The position numbers and the translations under genes were made by a program. DNA of 48,142 bases from Paenibacillus sp. oral taxon 786 str. D14. Lineage in GTDB: Bacteria; Bacillota; Bacilli; Paenibacillales; Paenibacillaceae. Position 1 is the first letter of the stretch, and each line of letters starts with the position of its first letter. The DNA is taken from assembly GCF_000159955.1 (NCBI RefSeq), contig NZ_GG695970.1:1-48142 (forward strand). Direction: 5' to 3'. The notes below the pieces were generated by a model. The model was not told the origin of the DNA, did not search any database, and saw nothing but the letters and a program-made list of their open reading frames with translations. Of this stretch, positions 1 to 6,689 are shown piece after piece.

Positions 1-86
1 TATCCCTTCAGCGAAAAAAATGTGTTCCTCCTCCCATCCAGCCATCCCGGTTACCGAATGGGAGGACCACGCCGGTTTCACGCGGT

Positions 87-395
87 TTACAATTTGATGC
101 TCGTGATTTTGGCGACCGGGACGATCACCTGCCGACCTGATTCATCGACCATCTCCAGAGCATCAGGATGCACAGCGATCAATGTGCCATGGATGACGGA
201 GCCCGTCGTATCAATGATGATGCTGAGACCGATCGAGGCTTCAATTTGCTGCCGGGTCGCGGAATCCGGGAAGGAGGCGGCATCAAGTGCATGCTCCAGA
301 TGCTCCACTCGGCTGGCTAGCAGCTCAAGTTCTGCTTGCAGCAGGCGAATTCGCCTTCGCAACGGTTCGTTTAGCAGAAAGCGCAGGAGGGTCAT
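87..395 (-). CDS. Small coiled-coil plus beta-barrel protein (DUF2642-like)
   Basis: A 102-residue protein that I cannot assign to a named family with certainty. Residues about 1-45 are rich in Leu, Arg and Glu with heptad-like spacing and look like a coiled coil. Residues about 50-102 alternate hydrophobic and polar positions (IDTTGSVIHGTLIAV, then VIVPVAKITSIKL), which resembles the small Sm-like barrels of DUF2642 and spore-coat type proteins of Bacillales. The ATG start is preceded by GAGGTG at good spacing. The gene is divergent from the Dabb gene across a 165-bp intergenic region. A structural or spore-associated role is only an inference. Confidence 0.65.
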   Translation of the reverse strand: MTLLRFLLNEPLRRRIRLLQAELELLASRVEHLEHALDAASFPDSATRQQIEASIGLSIIIDTTGSVIHGTLIAVHPDALEMVDESGRQVIVPVAKITSIKL

Positions 396-560
396 TGCGA
401 TTCACCTCTTTTCCCTCTAATTTTCGTCTCTAGTAAATGAGACAATATATCATATGAAACTAGATTGATAGAGTTTCGGGAGTGCCTTACTTTCCGGCAG
501 ATACCCTTTATGTTATGCTGAAATGAGATACGGAATCGTTAAGAAGGAGAAGGGTGAACT

Positions 561-848
561 ATGATCAAGCATATCGTATTGTTTAAATTGAAGGATGCAT
601 CTCCGGAAAATGTGGCACGTACGGTTGAGATACTGCGCGGCATGCAGGGTAAAGTAGAGCAGCTCAGAAGCCTTGAGGTGGGCACCGACGTGATCCGTTC
701 CCCTCGTTCCTATGACATTGCGCTCATTGCTACCTTTGATTCGCTTGTGGATTTGGAAGGATATCAAGTTCATCCGGAGCACAAGAAAGTGATTGAGCAC
801 ATGAACGAAGTACGTGAGAGCCAGGTCGCAGTCGATTTCGAATTTTAG
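561..848 (+). CDS. Dabb family (stress-responsive alpha/beta barrel) protein
   Basis: A 95-residue protein with the typical Dabb opening (MIKHIVLFKLKD) and the closing pattern around YQVHPEHKKVIEHM, the normal full length for a single-domain Dabb protein. Members form dimeric ferredoxin-like barrels; many have no known substrate and some act on polyketide or aromatic compounds. The start follows AAGGAGAAGGG. The next gene begins 24 bp downstream on the same strand, so the two are probably co-transcribed. The exact biochemical role cannot be read from the sequence. Confidence 0.85.
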   Translation: MIKHIVLFKLKDASPENVARTVEILRGMQGKVEQLRSLEVGTDVIRSPRSYDIALIATFDSLVDLEGYQVHPEHKKVIEHMNEVRESQVAVDFEF

Positions 849-872
849 GCTGGACCGAAGGAGGGAACCCCC

Positions 873-1292
873 GTGTATTATGTAAACCGGGAACAAATCG
901 AACGCAGACTGGACATGCTGCCGGAATTGCTGCAAGCCCTTCGTGAATCGGCGGAGGCAAGCTCATCCCTGCTGGGGCGTTATGCGGAGGAGCGGGCGTT
1001 GCATTTGGCTCTGGAAATCGTGACGGACGTCGGCAGCTATTTAATCGACGGGTTTATCATGCGTGACGCCAGCAGCTATGAAGACATTGTTGACATCCTC
1101 TTGGATGAAACCGTAATTGATGCAAAACTGCACGCTACGCTCATCGAGCTGGTTCGGCTGCGGAAACCGTTAGTTCAGGAATATTTTGCTTGGGATCGCC
1201 AAGAGGTCGAAGGACTAAGGGGGCGGCTGCCCGAGGCTTTGCAGGATTTTTCGGCAAATGTGCTGAAGTATTTGGATCAGGAAGGCGTCTAA
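873..1292 (+). CDS. HepT-like DUF86 protein, YutE type
   Basis: A 139-residue helical protein beginning MYYVNREQIERRLDML, resembling Bacillus YutE and the DUF86/HepT group. HepT toxins carry an RX4-6HXY motif. Here the matching position reads RKPLVQEYF, with Gln in place of the His, so HEPN ribonuclease activity is doubtful. To my knowledge YutE-type members share this change. No MNT-type nucleotidyltransferase antitoxin gene lies beside it, so a toxin-antitoxin module is unlikely. The GTG start has GGAGGG upstream. It sits just behind the Dabb gene. Confidence 0.8.
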   Translation: MYYVNREQIERRLDMLPELLQALRESAEASSSLLGRYAEERALHLALEIVTDVGSYLIDGFIMRDASSYEDIVDILLDETVIDAKLHATLIELVRLRKPLVQEYFAWDRQEVEGLRGRLPEALQDFSANVLKYLDQEGV

Positions 1293-1330
1293 TCTAAGAC
1301 GGACAAGCCCAAAAATTATTCCTTACAAGT

Positions 1331-1360
1331 GTGACCGGACAGACCATTGCTGCTTATAAT
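1331..1360 (+). promoter_or_regulatory. Candidate sigma-A promoter of the ytxH-like gene
   Basis: GTGACC, an 18-bp spacer and a perfect TATAAT lie about 50 bp upstream of the GTG start at 1412. The -35 is only partly conserved. YtxH-type genes are often stress induced, but no clear sigma-B promoter was seen. Confidence 0.5.
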
Positions 1361-1411
1361 ACATTATCGATATGGGCATTCGCGGAGAAAGCCAAAAAGG
1401 AGAGATGAGTC

Positions 1412-1852
1412 GTGAGCAAAGGAAACAAAGGTTGGATATGGGGGGCAGCCATCGGCACGGTTGCCGGTGCGGTAACGGCGCTGTTATTTGCCCCTAAAGC
1501 CGGGAAAGAGCTGCGTAAGGATATTGCCAACGGGGCTCGTCAAGTCGGAGAGAAGACGCAAGAGGCTGCCGAGAAAGTCTCGGAGCAAAGCACCGTTCTT
1601 GTCGGTAAGGTGAAGGAAGCCGCTGAAGTGCTGATCAGTGAAATCCAAAGCCGTCGTTCCGAAAAGACCACCGATGAAGATGAGGTAATTGCTCAAGTCT
1701 CCGAATTTGCAGATGAGGATGAGGAGACTGCGGCCGAAGAAGAGACAGTGGCCCTTGGCGTCGTATCGGAAGAAGAAACGACGGAAGCCGGTGAACCGGT
1801 GGCTGCAGCTTTGGAAGCGGCGGCAACTTCCGACAACGAGGAAGGCCAATAA
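1412..1852 (+). CDS. YtxH domain protein
   Basis: A 146-residue protein with the YtxH signature: a Gly/Ala-rich hydrophobic segment at about residues 8-28 (GAAIGTVAGAVTALLFAPKA), then GKELRKDIANG and a Lys/Glu/Ala amphipathic helix. The last 70 or so residues are a strongly acidic low-complexity tail rich in Glu, Ala and Thr. B. subtilis YtxH is a general-stress protein that is probably membrane associated; its function is poorly known. GTG start after AAGGAGAG. A good intrinsic terminator follows, so it is probably a single-gene unit. Confidence 0.85.
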   Translation: MSKGNKGWIWGAAIGTVAGAVTALLFAPKAGKELRKDIANGARQVGEKTQEAAEKVSEQSTVLVGKVKEAAEVLISEIQSRRSEKTTDEDEVIAQVSEFADEDEETAAEEETVALGVVSEEETTEAGEPVAAALEAAATSDNEEGQ

Positions 1853-1880
1853 TTCGATCGGCTGTCCACAGCGATCGCCC

Positions 1881-1908
1881 GAAAAAGACCCGCTCCCGGG
1901 TCTTTTTC
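1881..1908 (+). terminator. Intrinsic terminator after the ytxH-like gene
   Basis: Perfect 11-bp stem GAAAAAGACCC / GGGTCTTTTTC with a 6-nt loop and a U-rich 3' arm, 28 bp after the stop codon at 1852. Confidence 0.85.
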
Positions 1909-2030
1909 CCGTTTTCTCCGCCCTTGCGGGTTTTCTTGCACTACAAATTGAGTTAAGATTTAGGTACCCTCTGTGATGCGAAGTCATAAAGTAATGAGAA
2001 GGATTTTACACTAAACATAAAGGAAGCGGT

Positions 2031-2849
2031 ATGTTCGTGCAGCAAGCCATCGCCATATTAGACTCGGGAGTGGGAGGCCTCACCGTCTGCAAGGAAGTGA
2101 TGAGGCAGCTTCCCAGAGAGAAAATCATTTACTTCGGCGATACGGCCCGGGCTCCTTACGGTCCAAGGTCGCCCGAGGAAGTCCGCTTGTTTACCGAGCA
2201 AATCGTCGATTATTTAATCCAGTTCCATCCGAAAATGATTGTCATTGCCTGCAACACTGCAACAGCGGCTGCACTCGATTTCATCAAGGCCAAGGTTGAT
2301 ATCCCTGTAATTGGCGTCATTCATCCTGGTGCACGGGCAGCGATCAGCGAGACGAAGACCGGAAAGGTTGGCGTCATCGGGACGGTGGGTACGATCCGAA
2401 GCGGGGCCTATACGGTGGCGTTACGTGAGTTGAATCCGCAAACCGAAATCGTCAGCGAAGCTTGTCCTGAATTTGTTCCGTTGGTAGAGCATGGGTTGTA
2501 TGAAACGAAGGAAGCGCTGCATGTGGTCGAGAGATCTCTTCGGGAGATGAAGAAGCAGCCTATGGACTGCTTGATTCTAGGCTGTACCCATTATCCGTTC
2601 TTGAAGGACCCCATCCAACGTGTCATGGGGCCGAACGTGAAGTTAATCAGTTCTGCGGATGAAACCGCCCGCGAAATCAGCACCATCCTGCATCAACGGG
2701 GGTGCTTAGCTCGCGGCAACGGTACTCCCGTGCATCAGTTCTTCTGCAGCGGGGATGCCGAAATGTTCCGCAAGATCGCCAGACAGTGGTTGGGCGAGCA
2801 AGTCGAGCTGAGTCCCATCGTTTGGCAGGTATCCAGCCCGGTGAGGTAA
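2031..2849 (+). CDS. racE: Glutamate racemase
   Basis: Converts L-glutamate to D-glutamate for peptidoglycan in the cytoplasm. The 272 residues match the family length. The N-terminal IAILDSGVGGLTV motif, catalytic Cys74 in ACNTATAA and catalytic Cys185 in LGCTHYP are all present, as is the FGDTARAPYG substrate loop. The ATG is preceded by AGGAAG. It is transcribed alone and faces a lipid kinase gene on the other strand, with a shared terminator between them. murI is an equally valid name. Confidence 0.97.
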   Translation: MFVQQAIAILDSGVGGLTVCKEVMRQLPREKIIYFGDTARAPYGPRSPEEVRLFTEQIVDYLIQFHPKMIVIACNTATAAALDFIKAKVDIPVIGVIHPGARAAISETKTGKVGVIGTVGTIRSGAYTVALRELNPQTEIVSEACPEFVPLVEHGLYETKEALHVVERSLREMKKQPMDCLILGCTHYPFLKDPIQRVMGPNVKLISSADETAREISTILHQRGCLARGNGTPVHQFFCSGDAEMFRKIARQWLGEQVELSPIVWQVSSPVR

Positions 2850-2855
2850 ACAATC

Positions 2856-2901
2856 AAAAAACCTTTGGGGGAGCTTAAAAATCCCGCCCAAAGGTTTTTT
2901 T
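2856..2901. terminator. Terminator between racE and the lipid kinase gene
   Basis: AAAAAACCTTTGGG pairs with CCCAAAGGTTTTTT across an AT-rich loop. Both ends have T/A runs, so it can serve both convergent genes. Confidence 0.9.
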
Positions 2902-2938
2902 GAACCACGTCATAGTTCGTCACGCTGTACCGTTCCCG

Positions 2939-3835
2939 TTACGGGCGAATGATCCGAATGGAGCCGGGTTCCAAGGAAGCGCGAAGCGGCGTGGTTGCCA
3001 CGTGCTCCCCGTCACCTAAAGCAAGGCGCGGCAGAGAGCTGGAAATCGTAATGTTTTGGCCCTTCAGCATCGTTACGAAGGAGAGCTTCGTATGACCTCC
3101 AAACAATACGGTTGGAAATAACAGGAGCAGCTTCAGCTTGGAGCAATCGTGCACGACGCACAGATCGAGCATTCCGTCATCCGGCTTGGCGTCCGGACAG
3201 ATGGTCATTCCCCCGCCATAGCTGGAAACATTATTTATTGCTGTCAGCCAGGCTGACTCGAACCGGTAAGTAGTTCCGTCACATTCGAGCGTTAACGGTC
3301 CGGGACGATAGGTTAGAAGGGTATGAAAAATGCCGATGATATAAGCTAACCTGCCAAGTCCAATCGCGTTGCATATTTTTTTGTAGCGGCTGTTGTTGAC
3401 ATTGTTGGCAACCTGAGCGTCAAAGCCGACAGCCAGTGCGGTCAATGTGCTGTCTCCATCGATGGAGATGAGATCGGCCGCCGTTGACCGGCCGCTCAGC
3501 AGCACCTTCAGTGCGCCGCCTACCCGGCGCGGGATGCCGAATCCACGGGCGGTGTCATTGCCCGACCCGGCGGAGAATACGGCCAGCGGCACGCCGGAGT
3601 GGCGCATTGCGGGCAGCAGGCTATGGATCGTGCCGTCGCCTCCGATTACGCCCACCGCGCGCCAAGGCACTTCCCCGGATAGCTTGGCCTGAAGGAATGT
3701 ATGCGCTTGCTCGGCGCTTGTTGTGTAGACGTGCTCGTAAGGAATACCAAGCCGTTGCAGCTTTTTGCTGATTTTATTCCAACCCCGGCGGCCTTCGCCG
3801 TTACCCGCATTTGGATTGACGATAAACAAATACAT
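2939..3835 (-). CDS. Diacylglycerol kinase family lipid kinase (YegS/DgkB type)
   Basis: A 298-residue soluble lipid kinase. It starts YLFIVNPNAGNGEG, carries the nucleotide-binding GGDGTIH motif near residue 65, SAGSGNDTARGF about 25 residues later, and the C-terminal PDDGMLDLCVV and LGDGEHV elements of the YegS/DgkB/BmrU family. These enzymes phosphorylate diacylglycerol or related lipids, which in Gram-positives recycles DAG released during LTA synthesis. An LTA synthase gene lies 3 kb away, which fits but does not prove a link. Convergent with racE. Confidence 0.9.
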   Translation of the reverse strand: MYLFIVNPNAGNGEGRRGWNKISKKLQRLGIPYEHVYTTSAEQAHTFLQAKLSGEVPWRAVGVIGGDGTIHSLLPAMRHSGVPLAVFSAGSGNDTARGFGIPRRVGGALKVLLSGRSTAADLISIDGDSTLTALAVGFDAQVANNVNNSRYKKICNAIGLGRLAYIIGIFHTLLTYRPGPLTLECDGTTYRFESAWLTAINNVSSYGGGMTICPDAKPDDGMLDLCVVHDCSKLKLLLLFPTVLFGGHTKLSFVTMLKGQNITISSSLPRLALGDGEHVATTPLRASLEPGSIRIIRP

Positions 3836-3956
3836 GATGACTCCCCTATCTATGATGGCAACACCAATTTGGCATAGTTTCAGTCTACTGAAGTTTGGAA
3901 AAAATGAAAATCAAAATTTTTTAAACCCCTGTCGATCGACGAAAGGAGTGTAGGCC

Positions 3957-4580
3957 GTGCAACTGATCGCCATGATCACCATGCTGATCGACCATGTCGG
4001 GCTGCTGTTTTTTCCCGGAGATGTACTGTGGCGGATTATCGGACGAATTGCCTTCCCGATCTATGCCTACGCGCTGGTCCAGGGTTATCAACACACTTCC
4101 AATTACCGGAAGTACGCTTTACGGTTGTTACTGATTGCTGTACTTTCGCAAATTCCTTATCAGCTAGCCTTCGATACGAACGGTCTAAATGTTGTGGCGA
4201 CCTTGTTTGTCTCTTTATTGGTTCTGCGCATGCTGGATTCATCGAAACCGGGGCCGCTGTCCGCGATCATTATCGCCGGTGTCTGCGTGATCATGGAGGT
4301 ACTTCCGTTTGATTATGGCGCTTACGGCCTGCTGCTGGTGCTGATCTTCAAATTTGCCAATCAAGGAAAAGCGGTGGCGATGCACTTGCTCCTGAACCTC
4401 GTGTATCTGTTCGCCTACAGCTGGGTGATTCAGCTGGCCAGCATCCTGCCGACGCTGGTGATTGCCTACGGGCCGGGGCTGTGGCGAAAGCTCGAAGCCT
4501 GGCGGCTGCCCCGCTGGGTGTGGAGAGCTTTTTATCCTGCGCATTTAGTGGTGCTGGCGATCTTGGTGTACCTGTTGTAA
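3957..4580 (+). CDS. TraX family membrane protein
   Basis: A 207-residue polytopic membrane protein opening LIAMITMLIDHVGLLFFPG and continuing RIIGRIAFPIYAYALVQGY, the recognisable TraX pattern. TraX of the F plasmid acetylates pilin, but chromosomal Firmicute members have no known pilin partner and none is seen here. About seven hydrophobic segments are visible. The GTG start has AAAGGAG 9 bp upstream. The gene is divergent from the lipid kinase and ends in its own terminator. It is probably a membrane acyltransferase-like protein of unknown substrate. Confidence 0.85.
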   Translation: MQLIAMITMLIDHVGLLFFPGDVLWRIIGRIAFPIYAYALVQGYQHTSNYRKYALRLLLIAVLSQIPYQLAFDTNGLNVVATLFVSLLVLRMLDSSKPGPLSAIIIAGVCVIMEVLPFDYGAYGLLLVLIFKFANQGKAVAMHLLLNLVYLFAYSWVIQLASILPTLVIAYGPGLWRKLEAWRLPRWVWRAFYPAHLVVLAILVYLL

Positions 4581-4609
4581 AGAGAGAATGGAGCCAAGTT
4601 TGGGGGTGG

Positions 4610-4640
4610 AAAAATCCGGGGTTTTTCTCGGATTTTTTTT
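4610..4640 (+). terminator. Terminator after the traX-like gene
   Basis: Stem AAAATCCG / CGGATTTT with a 10-nt loop and a long T run, 30 bp past the stop codon. Confidence 0.8.
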
Positions 4641-4828
4641 AAGATATCAGAAAGTATAAACTTCGGTGGATCGGCATCCTGATATCGCAAGAAAAACTTC
4701 CGCTAAACGCGGTCTGGCTACATTGAATGTACGTCGATAGACGTTTTTCTTATTGGGCCATGAACCATGGTACAATAGGGTATCCTAAGTAGCAGCGCAA
4801 CACTTACGCCGAAACGGGAGGGATGGAA

Positions 4829-5068
4829 ATGAAATGGAAAAGCTGGTGGTCGCTTCGTCGTTGGTCCCATATTTTTCGCCGGACTCTCCCGCTGCTCACT
4901 TCGGGCAACATTCCGCTTACCGATAAGCTGTTGTTGGTCGTGCCGGCGCTTGCTTATTGGGTTCTGCCGGATGTGCTGCCGTGGATTCCGATCGACGACA
5001 TGGCGGTGACGATGCTGCTGATGGATTGGTTTGTGACCCGGGCAGAGCGGAAATATCCGGGTGCTTAG
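4829..5068 (+). CDS. Small DUF1232-like membrane protein
   Basis: A 79-residue protein: a basic, Trp-rich N-terminus (KWKSWWSLRRW) and a hydrophobic hairpin around KLLLVVPALAYWVLPDVLP and IPIDDMAVTMLLMDW. The spacing of P, D and DD residues is like DUF1232 (YkvA) proteins, although the match is weak. I chose ATG 4829 rather than 4823 because GGGAGG ends right against the earlier ATG. Function unknown. Confidence 0.65.
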   Translation: MKWKSWWSLRRWSHIFRRTLPLLTSGNIPLTDKLLLVVPALAYWVLPDVLPWIPIDDMAVTMLLMDWFVTRAERKYPGA

Positions 5069-5077
5069 CGTTGAGCC

Positions 5078-5106
5078 TTGCTTGTTGAGCTGTGTTTCTT
5101 TACAAT
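5078..5106 (+). promoter_or_regulatory. Candidate promoter of the IscA-like gene
   Basis: TTGCTT, 17 bp, TACAAT, about 44 bp before the ATG at 5150. The -35 match is weak. Confidence 0.35.
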
Positions 5107-5149
5107 AGGAATGTTAGGGGAAGCCATTTTGTGCGATAGGAGAGATCAT

Positions 5150-5452
5150 ATGAGAGTCAAAATTACCCGCAATGCGGCGAAAGTGATACAAAAGGAACTG
5201 GCCAAGGAAGAAAACCAAGGGTTGACGCTGAAGGTATTCATCACCCATTCTCATGGCGACCATGCTCACTACGGCCTGGATTTGGTCAAGCCTACCGAGA
5301 ACGACCAAATCGTCAAGACCGATAAGGACATCGATGTCATCGTGGAAGGAACGGATCCGTTGTTGGATGGCGTGAAGATCGATTATTTGTATTTTCCGGA
5401 GGAAGGCTTCGTGATTACCAACCCTTCCAAAGGCAATCACGGGGATCACTAA
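5150..5452 (+). CDS. HesB/IscA-fold protein lacking all cysteines
   Basis: A 100-residue protein with the IscA/HesB framework: ITRNAAKVIQKEL, then YGLDLVKP, LLDGVKIDY and the closing GFVITNP. In true A-type carriers three Cys residues bind Fe-S clusters. Here there is no Cys at all. The first Cys region reads THSHGDHAHYG, and the CxC tail is replaced by a His- and Asp-containing end (NPSKGNHGDH). The fold call is supported, but an Fe-S carrier role is not. The His clusters suggest binding of another metal, which is inference. Start ATG 5150 follows AGGAGAG; longer readings upstream have no ribosome site. Confidence 0.8.
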   Translation: MRVKITRNAAKVIQKELAKEENQGLTLKVFITHSHGDHAHYGLDLVKPTENDQIVKTDKDIDVIVEGTDPLLDGVKIDYLYFPEEGFVITNPSKGNHGDH

Positions 5453-5488
5453 GCTAAGCTTTAGCTAACGATAAAGAAGGGACCTGGC

Positions 5489-5719
5489 ATGGCTAACGAT
5501 ATTCGGATTTGCGATAAATGCAATCATATCCGCATGAAGACGTTTGTACCGAAGCTGCAAAAGCTCGCGCCGGATGCCGAGATCAAAATCGGCTGCAAAT
5601 CGTATTGCGGTCCGTGCGGCAAAAGAGCGTTCGTATATATCAACGGCAGATACGTCAGCGCACCGACAGAGGACGAGGTGCTGGCGAAGGCTGCGCCTTT
5701 TGTGAAGAAACCGAAGTAA
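5489..5719 (+). CDS. DUF1450 family protein
   Basis: A 76-residue protein with the DUF1450 pattern: CDKCNH near the N-terminus and GCKSYCGPCGKRAFVYINGRY in the middle, giving paired CxxC-type motifs that may bind zinc or an Fe-S cluster. YuzB of B. subtilis is a member; function unknown. The ATG has AAGAAGGGA upstream. It lies 36 bp after the IscA-like gene and before a strong terminator, so the two are probably co-transcribed. Confidence 0.85.
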   Translation: MANDIRICDKCNHIRMKTFVPKLQKLAPDAEIKIGCKSYCGPCGKRAFVYINGRYVSAPTEDEVLAKAAPFVKKPK

Positions 5720-5731
5720 GGGAAGGAATTG

Positions 5732-5764
5732 AAACCGCCGGAGCTGGGCTCCGGCGGTTTTTTT
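5732..5764. terminator. Strong terminator after the DUF1450 gene
   Basis: Perfect 12-bp stem AAACCGCCGGAG / CTCCGGCGGTTT, 5-nt loop, then a T run. It can also stop minus-strand transcription from the ftsW-like remnant. Confidence 0.92.
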
Positions 5765-5771
5765 AAGGGTA

Positions 5772-6441
5772 TCAGCCGTTTCGGATTCTGCCTTTTAAGC
5801 TAATCATGTCTTTCCTGCGATAGACACTGTAGATGAGGCCGATGGCAGCTAACTGAGCCAACAACTGGCTTCCTCCAAAACTAAGAAAAGGAAACGAAAC
5901 TGCAGAAATCGGGAGCAATCCCAGCGACATGCCCATGCTCCAGAATAAAGCTCCAAGTCCGGAAATGAGCATTTTCCCATAAGTATCGCTGGCGCAGCAA
6001 AAATCCGAGCAGCCGATCGTGACTGCGTTCGCTTAGCAGCATCGGCAAGAGGTAGGCCGCTGTGACGAATGCCAGGTAAGCGGCTGCCCAGGGACGTGCA
6101 TACCTGGAGATGGCTAACATGAAGGTGAACGTGGCGGCATATAGCAGAAGGCTTGCAGACGACGGAATGGATGCAAACAGCAGTAAAGGAAGGACACCGA
6201 GTAGAATGATTTTCCCTAAAGCCTTCCCGTACCCCTCATTCTTCTCGACCCTGGACAGCAGTCCGGCTGCCGCGATGATAAAGAGATAGGGGCAGAGCAC
6301 TTTAATACTTATCCCTCCGAAAATATAACCCCGAACGCCATTGATCTGCTGGCTCCAAAGATGGGCAGCCCAAATAAGACCCACCGATAATCCATTAATC
6401 ATCCAAGGCCTTAAAGCGGGAAAGAGCGACGCTGGCGACAC
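5772..6441 (-). pseudogene. Remnant of an FtsW/RodA/SpoVE-family paralogue
   Basis: Two reading frames hold pieces of one SEDS glycosyltransferase-like protein. The 3' part (about 5772-5984) encodes the conserved end: GMSLGLLPISAVSFPFLSFG, then LAAIGLIYSVYRRKDM. The upstream part (to 6441) encodes hydrophobic segments that fit the middle of the family (RGYIFGGISIKVL, then ILLGVLPLLLFASIPSSAS). The frames join if one base is removed near 5984, giving RQRY-YGKMLISGLG. The N-terminal segments and the large external loop with its conserved G and D residues are missing. I judge it non-functional. Confidence 0.75.
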
Positions 6442-6467
6442 TCCATTTCGTTCTTCCCGATAACGGT

Positions 6468-6642
6468 AAAAAAGTTCGCTATATCGGCCAATTTACGTAA
6501 CTGACCGAGAATAACGGACTTTTTTGGCTCTATCTAACGGTAGTATCGCTCCAAATGGCGATTTAGCCAACTGTCCACGAAAATAACACCATAAAAGGGC
6601 GCTATTTCGCGATATGATCAACAATTGGACGAAATAACGCCC
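6468..6642. repeat. Intergenic imperfect-palindrome repeats, type A (ATAACGG ... CGCTAT)
   Basis: Several short units of the form AATAACGSNN...CGCTATT occur in the gap between the ftsW remnant and the LTA synthase gene. AAAAAAGTTCGCTAT (6468-6482) pairs with ATAACGGACTTTTTT (6511-6525) using G-U pairs. GGGCGCTATTTCG (6597-6609) pairs with CGAAATAACGCCC (6630-6642) with one mismatch. No gene was seen. The function is unknown. Confidence 0.6.
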
Positions 6643-6689
6643 TATATTACCGCTATTCCACTCGCTCGCGTTGCTCGCCGCGCGGCCCC

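Noticed and set aside
29..66. Inverted repeat TCCTCCCAT / ATGGGAGGA at the left edge
   Set aside because: It could be a terminator for the first minus-strand gene, but the T run is 7 bp away from the stem, so support is too weak to list.
873..1292. HepT toxin of a toxin-antitoxin pair
   Set aside because: The catalytic His is Gln and no nucleotidyltransferase antitoxin lies nearby.
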